NCBI GenBank assembly: GCA_026982275.1
Contig: JALSHK010000429.1
Coordinates: 1 to 10,638, forward strand
Direction of reading: 5' to 3'
Source of the DNA: Paracoccaceae bacterium
GTDB lineage: Bacteria; Pseudomonadota; Alphaproteobacteria; Rhodobacterales; Rhodobacteraceae
Length of the DNA: 10,638 bases
The translations under genes were made by a program, and so were the position numbers. Shown here piece by piece: positions 1-5,559 of this stretch. The number at the start of each line of letters is the position of its first letter. The stretch's first letter is position 1. Below the pieces are notes generated by a model. That model had not been told where the DNA came from. It ran no database searches and saw nothing but the letters and a program-made list of their open reading frames with translations.

Positions 1-34
1 ATAAATCGAAAAGAATTGAAACAAGGAATCGCAC

Positions 35-1099
35 ATGTTGGCCCTGACCGCATCCGAAAGGCTGGCGCGCGCTGCGCATGATTTGCGCCTTGGCTTGCCT
101 GTGGCGCTGCGCATGGATGGGCAGAGCTGGCTATTTAGCGCCGTCGAAACCCTCAAGCCTGCGCGCTATAACAGCCTGCATGCGCTGGGCGCGCCGCTAT
201 TGGCGCTATCTGCGCGCCGCGGGCAAACCCTGAATATTCCGGTTTATGATGGCGATCTGGTGCGGCTGGAATTGCCCGAAGCACCGGCTCTGGATTGGCT
301 AAAAGCGGTGGCGGACCCGTCTTTTGATCTGGAAAACCCGATGAAAGGCCCGTTTCGCCCGCAGCGCGGCGGCGAGGCTTTGCCCCACCGCCTTGCGCTG
401 AAGCTCTGCAAAAAGGCGCATCTGCTGCCCGCCGCGCTGGTGCTTGAAACCGATACCTCCCTTGAGGGCCTTACGGTTTTGCGCCCCTCCGATCTGGAGG
501 CCGCCAGCCAGCTCAAGCTTTCCAGAGTTTCCTCGGCGCGGGTGCCGCTGGAGGTTTCCAAGCTCGGGCATGTGCATGTTTTTCGCGCCGATGACGGCTC
601 CGAAGAGCATTACGCGCTGGAAATCGGCGCGCCCAAGCGCGATCAGCCGCTGTTGGCCCGCCTGCATTCCGCCTGTTTTACCGGTGATCTGGTCGGCTCG
701 CTGAAATGCGATTGCGGCCCGCAATTGCGCGCAGCACTGGCCCAGATCGGGGCGGAGGGCGCAGGCGTGCTGCTCTATATGAACCAAGAGGGGCGCGGCA
801 TCGGGCTGGCCAATAAAATGCGGGCCTATTCCCTTCAGGATCAGGGGTTTGATACGGTCGAGGCCAATCACCGCCTCGGCTTTGAGGATGACGAGCGCAA
901 TTTCGAGCTGGGGGCGCAAATGCTCAAGGCGCTGGGGTTTTCCAGCCTGCGCCTGATGACCAATAATCCGGCCAAAATCGCCAAGATGGAAAGCTCGGGC
1001 ATCAAGGTGGTGGAGCGGGTGGCGCTAAAGGTCGGGGAGACGCCGCAAAACGCGGGGTATCTGGCGATCAAGGCCAGCAAAAGCGGGCATTTGCTTTAG
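35..1099 (+). CDS. ribA: GTP cyclohydrolase II, long alphaproteobacterial form
   Basis: Cytosolic zinc enzyme that opens the GTP imidazole ring in the first step of riboflavin/FMN/FAD synthesis (354 aa). The C-terminal half (about residues 165-350) is the RibA domain. The zinc cysteines are visible as C214, C225 and C227 in HSACFTGD and KCDCGPQ. QEGRGIGL lies at 251-258, the catalytic Asp and Arg correspond to D286 and R288 in the DDERNF stretch, and MTNNPAK follows at 308-314. The N-terminal 150 residues are extra compared with the roughly 200-residue E. coli enzyme. They resemble part of a DHBP synthase (RibB) fold but lack its acidic catalytic stretch, so I read this domain as degenerate. 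The start is supported by AAGGAA 6 bases upstream of the ATG. The stop overlaps by 4 bases with the converging sulfotransferase gene. Family assignment is firm; the N-terminal interpretation is inference. Confidence 0.95.
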   Translation: MLALTASERLARAAHDLRLGLPVALRMDGQSWLFSAVETLKPARYNSLHALGAPLLALSARRGQTLNIPVYDGDLVRLELPEAPALDWLKAVADPSFDLENPMKGPFRPQRGGEALPHRLALKLCKKAHLLPAALVLETDTSLEGLTVLRPSDLEAASQLKLSRVSSARVPLEVSKLGHVHVFRADDGSEEHYALEIGAPKRDQPLLARLHSACFTGDLVGSLKCDCGPQLRAALAQIGAEGAGVLLYMNQEGRGIGLANKMRAYSLQDQGFDTVEANHRLGFEDDERNFELGAQMLKALGFSSLRLMTNNPAKIAKMESSGIKVVERVALKVGETPQNAGYLAIKASKSGHLL

Positions 1100-1108
1100 C
1101 GTTTGCCC
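1085..1108. terminator. Possible weak bidirectional terminator over convergent stop codons
   Basis: An imperfect hairpin spans the overlapping stops of ribA and the sulfotransferase. GGGCA (1085-1089) pairs with TGCCC (1104-1108), and GC/GC pairs inside a 3x3 internal loop around a TTTA loop. On the plus strand it is followed by TTGTTT and on the minus strand by GCTTTT, so both directions have a poor U-rich tail. The stem is short, so this is a tentative call made mainly because two operons meet here with no other space for a terminator. Confidence 0.3.
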
Positions 1109-1650
1109 TTGTTTACATGCGGAAAGGGCTTGAGGAAATCTTTACCCAAAAAGCCCACCAGCTCCTGCCAGCCATCGCCTTTGGACAGATCCATCACCAG
1201 CAAATCCTCTGGCCGGTCTTTGAAATATTCAATGATCTCCGCATTTTGCCGCTGATAGAGCGCCAGATAATGCGCCTCGTTTCCCGTTAGCCGATCCACG
1301 CCATACATCCAGCGGCGCAACGGGTTATTGCCATCGGGAAAATAGCGGCGATAGCTTTCCAGCCATGCTTCCGGCGCGCGTTTGGTCAGGATGAATTTGG
1401 AATCCGGATAGGCCTGATCAAAGGCGCGATACATAAAAGCGCAGGGCGAATCCTGAAGCGCGTCAAAATTTTGGGCGAAATCAACCATAAAACCGGCAAG
1501 CCGCGCCTCCAGATCCGGCGCTTGCCAATCCATGCCGGCATTCAGCTCCTTCACCCCGTCGCCCACGCTATAGCCCAGCAGCGAGAGCGCGCGGGCCAGC
1601 GAGGAGGTGCCGGTTTTTTGAAAGCCGATGCAGAAAATCTTCTGGCTCAT
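1096..1650 (-). CDS. Small sulfotransferase-family protein (Sulfotransfer_4-like)
   Basis: A 184-aa P-loop protein predicted to transfer sulfate from PAPS to an unknown acceptor. The N-terminal FCIGFQKTGTSSLARAL (about 6-22) is the 5'-phosphosulfate-binding loop with the catalytic-type lysine K12. FILTKRAPEAWLESY (86-100), with R91 and S99, fits the 3'-phosphate-binding motif. The C-terminal GWQELVGFLGK...PFPHVN is typical of the short bacterial family that carries names such as sulfotransferase family protein. No signal peptide or membrane segment is seen, so a cytosolic location is likely. It is the last gene of the mcl2 operon; its ATG overlaps the mch stop as ATGA, so translation is probably coupled. 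The acceptor is unknown and the operon gives no obvious one. Family call is good, biochemical activity is inferred. Confidence 0.8.
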   Translation of the reverse strand: MSQKIFCIGFQKTGTSSLARALSLLGYSVGDGVKELNAGMDWQAPDLEARLAGFMVDFAQNFDALQDSPCAFMYRAFDQAYPDSKFILTKRAPEAWLESYRRYFPDGNNPLRRWMYGVDRLTGNEAHYLALYQRQNAEIIEYFKDRPEDLLVMDLSKGDGWQELVGFLGKDFLKPFPHVNKGKR

Positions 1651-2672
1651 GCGGGCATCAAAGCCCAGAAATCCAGCTCCAGCAGCACATGCGGCGGGTA
1701 TTTTCCATCCTGCCTGGACAGATCCTGCCCGGCATCGCCGCGATAGGCCAGCATTTGCAGCCGGATCGCCCCGATACCGCCGATCTCGGCCTTGTCCAGC
1801 ACGGTGGAGCGTGCCCGCAGCGTATCGCCCGCAAAGCAGGGGTTGATATGGCTGCCCGCGTTGATCGCCACCATCATCTGGGCATTGGCAAGGCCGTTAA
1901 AGGCCAGCGCCCGCGCCATGGAGATCACATGCCCGCCATAGATCAGCCGCTTGCCATCGGGGCGCTGGCTGGCGTCAAAATGCACTTTGGCGGTGTTTTG
2001 CCATAGGCGCGTCGCGATCATATGCTCGGCTTCCTCGATGGTGACGCCGTCAATATGGTCAATCACCTCGCCGATATCATAATCCGCCAGCCGGTGCTTT
2101 TCGCCGGCTTGCGCGAAATTATACCCGTCAAAATGAAACCCCTCCGGCAGGGCGAGGTCTTGCGCGCTCAAAGCTGGCTTTAGCGCGGGGATCACCGTTT
2201 CGGGGGCGGGGGCATTGAGATCGCGCTTGCGCACCATCACCCAGCGCACATATTCCAAGACCGGCTCGCCGCGCTGGTTTACCCCGGTGGAGCGCACCCA
2301 GACCACGCCTGTTTTGCCGCTGGAATTCTGCTTCAGCCCGATCACCTCGGAGCGGGTATTGAGGGTATCGCCCACATAAACCGGCCTTAAAAACCGGCAT
2401 TCCGCATAGCCCAGATTGGCCACGGCATTCAGCGAAATATCCGGCACGGTTTTGCCAAATACGATATGAAACGCCGCCAGATCCTCGATCGGGCTTTGCG
2501 GCAATCCGCAATTTCGGGCAAATTCATCCGAGGAATAAAGCGCATATCGGGCGGGATAGAGCGCGGTATAAAGCGCGCGCTCCCCGCCCGAAAGCGTGCG
2601 CGGGGTGGCATGGTCAAATACCTGCCCGAGGTAATAATCCTCGAAAAAATATCCGGCGCGGGTTTTGCTCAT
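1647..2672 (-). CDS. mch: Mesaconyl-CoA hydratase (tandem MaoC/hotdog domains)
   Basis: Hydrates mesaconyl-C1-CoA to beta-methylmalyl-CoA, a late step of the ethylmalonyl-CoA pathway for acetyl-CoA assimilation. At 341 aa it matches the known Rhodobacter enzyme (about 340 aa). It has two hotdog domains: an N-terminal one about residues 10-150 and a C-terminal one about 190-340. The C-terminal domain carries WQNTAKVHFDASQ (224-236) followed by LIYGGHVISMARALAFNGL (243-261), the hydratase-like region, and NAGSHINPCFAGDTL at 271-285 resembles the MaoC strand preceding GDTL. GDTL also occurs at 101-104 in the N-terminal half, showing the duplication. The start ATG overlaps the stop of the DUF1737 gene (ATGA), and the stop overlaps the next start in the same way. 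Proximity to mcl2 and mdh supports the EMC role over a generic acyl dehydratase. Substrate is inferred from family and context. Confidence 0.9.
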   Translation of the reverse strand: MSKTRAGYFFEDYYLGQVFDHATPRTLSGGERALYTALYPARYALYSSDEFARNCGLPQSPIEDLAAFHIVFGKTVPDISLNAVANLGYAECRFLRPVYVGDTLNTRSEVIGLKQNSSGKTGVVWVRSTGVNQRGEPVLEYVRWVMVRKRDLNAPAPETVIPALKPALSAQDLALPEGFHFDGYNFAQAGEKHRLADYDIGEVIDHIDGVTIEEAEHMIATRLWQNTAKVHFDASQRPDGKRLIYGGHVISMARALAFNGLANAQMMVAINAGSHINPCFAGDTLRARSTVLDKAEIGGIGAIRLQMLAYRGDAGQDLSRQDGKYPPHVLLELDFWALMPA

Positions 2673-2872
2673 GCCTGCCCCAGCTTCATATCGGGAGAAT
2701 ATTCGCCCTCGGCCTCCTTCACCACCGCCTGCGCACAGCGCACCACGCCGCGCGCCGAATCAAAGGTCATTACCGGATCGCCTTGCAGCGACCAGCCCTT
2801 GGAAAGCGCTTCGGTCACCTTATGGCAAAAAGCCGAGGTGTCGTCTTCGGTTAATAGTCGATATACCAGCAT
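2669..2872 (-). CDS. DUF1737 small protein
   Basis: A 67-aa soluble protein starting MLVYRLLTEDD, with the DUF1737 pattern: AFCHKVTEALSKGWSLQGDP in the middle (about 15-34) and CAQAVVKE near the end (46-53). DUF1737 proteins are small, widespread in proteobacteria and have no established function. A longer reading that starts at a TTG four codons upstream (2884) is possible but unlikely. The ATG at 2872 has GGAGG at 2878-2882 with 5-base spacing, and that ribosome site lies inside the last codons of the NnrU gene. The gene sits 1 base after the NnrU stop and overlaps mch by 4 bases (ATGA), so it is firmly inside the operon. I do not know its role. A small accessory or regulatory partner of the neighbouring enzymes is one possibility, but this is speculation. 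Confidence 0.87.
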   Translation of the reverse strand: MLVYRLLTEDDTSAFCHKVTEALSKGWSLQGDPVMTFDSARGVVRCAQAVVKEAEGEYSPDMKLGQA

Positions 2873-2873
2873 A

Positions 2874-3437
2874 TCAGCCTCCAAAAGGTGCCGGGCCGAT
2901 CCATGTGTGAACGGCCACGATTACGATAAATACCACAGCCGAAATCACCAGCCAGCGGATATCTCTGGAAAGCGGGCCGGCCTCGGGCTTGTTCCATGCG
3001 CCTTCTTGCATATTGATTAGCGGCATGGCGACCAGCGCCCATGCCCCCAGCCCGCCAAACAGGATCACCGAAGCCAGATCTCCATTCACCAAAAGATGCG
3101 CGATTGCCCAAACCACAACGCCCCATAGCATCGGGTGGCGCACCCATGTCCGGGCGCGGCCCTTGGATTTACCCAGCCCCAACAGCGCTACGGCTATGAT
3201 CATGAGCAGCGAATTCAGATGTCTGCCCCAGAAGGGCGGATCAAACACGATCTCGACCGGCGCGGCGCGAAAGCCCTTTACCATCATCACTGTCGCCGCC
3301 AGCAGCACGACACCCATCACGGCCTTGCCGCCCATCACCCCGAGCGAGGAATCCATGCCCGCGCGCAGCCCCGGCACCAGGCGCTTGAAAAAATGGCCGA
3401 TGGTCCAGAGCGCCAGCCCTGCAATTAGTAAATTCAT
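2874..3437 (-). CDS. NnrU-family integral membrane protein
   Basis: A 187-aa polytopic inner-membrane protein of the NnrU family. The family was named from a gene linked to nitrite/nitric oxide reduction in Rhodobacter, but its biochemical function is not settled. Hydrophobic segments are visible at about 2-15, 36-54, 74-90, 103-118, 121-141 and 162-180. Characteristic signatures are IGHFFKRLVPGLR near the N terminus (13-25) and WVRHPMLWGVVVWAIAHLLVNGD (98-120), the RHP...HLL.NGD block of this family; H15, H73, H101, H114 are candidate conserved histidines. There is no denitrification gene nearby. It is the second gene of the mcl2 operon, 9 bases after the mcl2 stop with GGGGAAG-type ribosome site, which suggests a role tied to carbon metabolism or just operon-level co-regulation here. 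The symbol nnrU is withheld because orthology is not shown. Confidence 0.9.
   Translation of the reverse strand: MNLLIAGLALWTIGHFFKRLVPGLRAGMDSSLGVMGGKAVMGVVLLAATVMMVKGFRAAPVEIVFDPPFWGRHLNSLLMIIAVALLGLGKSKGRARTWVRHPMLWGVVVWAIAHLLVNGDLASVILFGGLGAWALVAMPLINMQEGAWNKPEAGPLSRDIRWLVISAVVFIVIVAVHTWIGPAPFGG
2878..2882 (-). promoter_or_regulatory. Ribosome binding site deciding the DUF1737 start
   Basis: GGAGG on the minus strand overlaps the final Gly-Gly codons of the NnrU gene and stands 5 bases before the ATG at 2872. It rules against the upstream TTG at 2884, because that codon would overlap the Shine-Dalgarno sequence itself. The NnrU stop TGA ends one base before this ATG, so ribosomes finishing NnrU can restart here. 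Confidence 0.8.
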
Positions 3438-3446
3438 GATCTTCCC

Positions 3447-4283
3447 CTATGGTTTCATTTTGGCGATCATATCGGCCTTGGTCAGCAAACGCACGGCATT
3501 TTCCACATGCAGGTTTTCCACGATCCTGCCATCCACCACCGCCACGCCGGAGGCGTTTTTGAAGGCATCTATATAGCGTTGCGCCAGTTCCAGCGCCGCC
3601 GCATCAGGGGCAAACACCTCGTTGGTCACGGAAATTTGTGCGGGATGAATCAGGGTTTTGCCGTCAAAGCCCATTTCAAGCCCCTGTCGGCATTCCGCGC
3701 GCAGCCCGTCCTCGTCCTTGAAGGCGTTATATACCCCGTCAATGCACACCAGCCCATGCGCCCGCGCCGCCAAAAGGCAAAGCGAAAGTGCTGTCATCAC
3801 CGGCGCGCGATTTAGGGTGTGGCTGGCAAAAAGCTCCTTCACGAGGTCATTGGTGCCCATCACAAACCCCTCCAGCTTGGGGGTGCTGGCGGCAATTTCC
3901 CTGGCATTCAAAATGCCGAGCGGGGTTTCCATCATCGCCCAGAGCCGCGTTTCACCCTTTAGGCGCTTGGCGATGGCCTGAAGCTCGTCTGGCCCGTTGA
4001 CTTTGGGGATCAAAATTCCGTCCGGCTCGGCAGCAATGGCAGCTTCCAGATCCGCCTCGCCCCATTGGGTGTCCAGCGCGTTTATCCGGATCAGGCATTT
4101 CCGCGCGCCGTAGCCGCGCTGCACCATTTCGCAGGCCAGATCCCGCGCCGCCAGCTTGTCTTCGGGGGCCACCGCATCCTCCAGATCAAAGATCAGCGCA
4201 TCGGCGGCTAGCCCCTTGGCCTTTTCCAGCACGCGCTCGCGCGAGCCGGGGAGATATAGCACAGAACGGTAGGGATGGGACAT
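3447..4283 (-). CDS. mcl2: (3S)-malyl-CoA thioesterase, CitE/HpcH-aldolase family (Mcl2 type)
   Basis: Likely hydrolyses (3S)-malyl-CoA to malate and CoA, pulling the ethylmalonyl-CoA pathway toward malate. It is 278 aa with the CitE-like TIM barrel. Visible motifs: RSVLYLPGSRE (6-16); IFDLEDAVAPEDK (31-43) with E35; the CoA/substrate arginine R66 in IRIN; E119 in METPLG and D146 in MGTNDL as Mg2+ ligands; IDGVYNAFKD (181-190); and GFDGKTLIHPAQI (205-217). The length and the SVLYLPGS start fit Mcl2 (about 285 aa) rather than the Mcl1 lyase (about 318 aa). A much longer upstream reading to 5210 is antisense to mdh. The chosen ATG has AGAGG 6 bases upstream and sits 150 bases from the divergent mdh start. 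It heads the operon. Alternatives are another CitE-family lyase such as citramalyl-CoA lyase; the mch and mdh neighbours favour Mcl2. Confidence 0.85.
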   Translation of the reverse strand: MSHPYRSVLYLPGSRERVLEKAKGLAADALIFDLEDAVAPEDKLAARDLACEMVQRGYGARKCLIRINALDTQWGEADLEAAIAAEPDGILIPKVNGPDELQAIAKRLKGETRLWAMMETPLGILNAREIAASTPKLEGFVMGTNDLVKELFASHTLNRAPVMTALSLCLLAARAHGLVCIDGVYNAFKDEDGLRAECRQGLEMGFDGKTLIHPAQISVTNEVFAPDAAALELAQRYIDAFKNASGVAVVDGRIVENLHVENAVRLLTKADMIAKMKP

Positions 4284-4315
4284 GAGGGGCCTCTTATCTG
4301 TTGTTGCAGTGCAGC

Positions 4316-4343
4316 ATGTTAGCGATTGAACAGGCAAAAACAA
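4316..4343 (-). promoter_or_regulatory. Candidate sigma-70-type promoter of the mcl2 operon
   Basis: On the minus strand a -35-like TTGTTT (4343-4338) is followed after 16 bases by a -10-like TAACAT (4321-4316), giving a transcription start near 4309 and a leader of about 26 bases before mcl2. The -35 element lies inside the palindrome at 4335-4352. The match is moderate (3 of 6 and 4 of 6 bases); no better pair is seen in the gap. Confidence 0.4.
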
Positions 4344-4352
4344 GTGTTTTTG
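4335..4352. promoter_or_regulatory. Perfect 18-base palindromic operator candidate between mcl2 and mdh
   Basis: CAAAAACA-AG-TGTTTTTG is a perfect inverted repeat with 8-base arms and a 2-base centre in the divergent promoter region. It covers the candidate -35 box of the mcl2 operon and lies just upstream of the mdh promoter area, so one bound dimer could act on both transcripts. The regulator is not identifiable from the sequence. The arms are too A/T-rich for a stable RNA hairpin, and no U-tract follows, so a terminator is not the better reading. Confidence 0.55.
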
Positions 4353-4367
4353 TCGGGCATGATTGGC

Positions 4368-4396
4368 TTGCAGAGAATCGGTATTGGGGATAATGC
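4368..4396 (+). promoter_or_regulatory. Weak candidate promoter for mdh
   Basis: TTGCAG (4368-4373) followed after 15 bases by GATAAT (4389-4394), or after 17 bases by TAATGC (4391-4396), is the best -35/-10 pair before mdh. It would give a leader of about 30-35 bases. Neither spacing/box combination is convincing, so the position is approximate. Confidence 0.3.
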
Positions 4397-4433
4397 AGAG
4401 GGCGAAATCAATGAAACTCCAGGAGAGTATACA

Positions 4434-5396
4434 ATGGCACGCGCAAAAATCGCCCTGATCGGGGCCGGACAAATTGGCGGGACTTTGGCACATTTGGCAG
4501 CCATGAAGGAATTGGGAGATGTGGTTCTTTTCGACATCGCCGAGGGCATTCCGCAGGGCAAAGCGCTCGATATTGCCGAGAGCGCGCCGGTGGACCGCTA
4601 TGACGCCGCCATGAGCGGGGCCAATGATTATTCCGCCATCGCCGATGCCGATGTATGTATCGTGACCGCCGGCGTGGCGCGCAAGCCCGGCATGAGCCGC
4701 GATGACCTGCTGGGCATCAATCTCAAGGTTATGAAATCGGTCGGTGAAGGCATTGCCGCCCATGCGCCCAACGCGTTTGTGATCTGCATCACCAACCCGC
4801 TGGATGCCATGGTCTGGGCCTTGCGCGAGTTTTCCGGCCTGCCCCATAACAAGGTGTGCGGCATGGCGGGCATTCTGGATAGCGCCCGTTTCCGGCATTT
4901 TCTGGCCGATGAATTCGATGTCTCGGTAAAAGACGTGACGGCCTTTGTGCTTGGCGGCCATGGCGATACCATGGTGCCCTTGGCGCGCTATTCCACCGTG
5001 GCCGGTATTCCCCTGCCGGACCTGGTTGAAATGGGCTGGACCACACAAGACAAGCTCGATGCCATCATCCAGCGCACCCGCGATGGCGGGGCAGAGATCG
5101 TTGGCCTGCTGAAAACCGGCTCGGCGTTTTATGCCCCTGCAGCCAGCGCCATCCAGATGGCCGAGGCCTATCTGGGCGACCAAAAACGCCTGCTGCCCTG
5201 TGCAGCACATGTGGCCGATGCTTACGGGCTGAAGGATACCTATGTCGGTGTGCCTACTATTATCGGCGCTGGCGGTGTTGAAAAAATCGTTGAAATCAAG
5301 CTGAATGCCGAAGAGCAGGCAATGTTTGACAAATCTGCGGCTGCGGTGAAGGGTCTTGTGGACGCCTGTATCTCGATTGACGCCACCCTGGCCTAG
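4434..5396 (+). CDS. mdh: Malate dehydrogenase (NAD-dependent, LDH-like type)
   Basis: Interconverts malate and oxaloacetate with NAD in the TCA cycle. It is 320 aa, the usual length for alphaproteobacterial Mdh. The Rossmann loop GAGQIGGT is at 10-17 and D34 at the end of the second strand sets NAD preference. Substrate residues R83, R89, N121 and R152 and the catalytic pair D149/H176 (in LGGHGD) are all present. An in-frame ATG at 4326 would add 36 residues, but the extension does not look like Mdh. The ATG at 4434 has AGGAG at 4421-4425 with 8-base spacing and places the glycine loop at the family position. It is transcribed divergently from mcl2, whose product malate it would consume, and is followed by a strong terminator, so it is probably monocistronic. 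Confidence 0.97.
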   Translation: MARAKIALIGAGQIGGTLAHLAAMKELGDVVLFDIAEGIPQGKALDIAESAPVDRYDAAMSGANDYSAIADADVCIVTAGVARKPGMSRDDLLGINLKVMKSVGEGIAAHAPNAFVICITNPLDAMVWALREFSGLPHNKVCGMAGILDSARFRHFLADEFDVSVKDVTAFVLGGHGDTMVPLARYSTVAGIPLPDLVEMGWTTQDKLDAIIQRTRDGGAEIVGLLKTGSAFYAPAASAIQMAEAYLGDQKRLLPCAAHVADAYGLKDTYVGVPTIIGAGGVEKIVEIKLNAEEQAMFDKSAAAVKGLVDACISIDATLA

Positions 5397-5425
5397 CCCG
5401 GCCCTGCAGCGCCGTAGCCTTGATC

Positions 5426-5456
5426 GGGCCAGAGCATGCCGCTCTGGCCCTTTTTT
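5426..5456 (+). terminator. Intrinsic terminator after mdh
   Basis: A perfect 10-base-pair GC-rich stem, GGGCCAGAGC (5426-5435) and GCTCTGGCCC (5441-5450), closes a 5-base loop and is followed directly by six Ts. This is a textbook rho-independent terminator 29 bases after the mdh stop. It separates mdh from the secreted-protein gene and sucCD. Confidence 0.95.
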
Positions 5457-5559
5457 CTGATTGGATCAGGAGACCGCTTCGAGCATTACATACCCATGAC
5501 TTGAAAACCCGCCTGATAAAAACTACCTCTAGATGGCAACCAATGCATCAGGAGGCCTA

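Noticed and set aside
299..919. A 206-codon minus-strand frame inside ribA
   Set aside because: It is wholly antisense to a gene with a complete set of RibA motifs and shows no recognisable features.
4305..4313. Small palindrome TGCA-G-TGCA near the predicted mcl2 start point
   Set aside because: The arms are only 4 bases long, which is expected by chance in a gap of this size, and no partner site is seen.
4326..4433. N-terminal extension of malate dehydrogenase from an upstream ATG
   Set aside because: The added 36 residues are unlike Mdh, there is no ribosome site before 4326, and this segment contains the divergent promoter region.
3447..5210. A 587-codon minus-strand frame giving a long N-terminal extension of the CitE-family protein
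   Set aside because: The part from 4284 to 5210 is antisense to mdh, has no conserved domain, and the true start at 4283 has a ribosome site and the family's opening motif.
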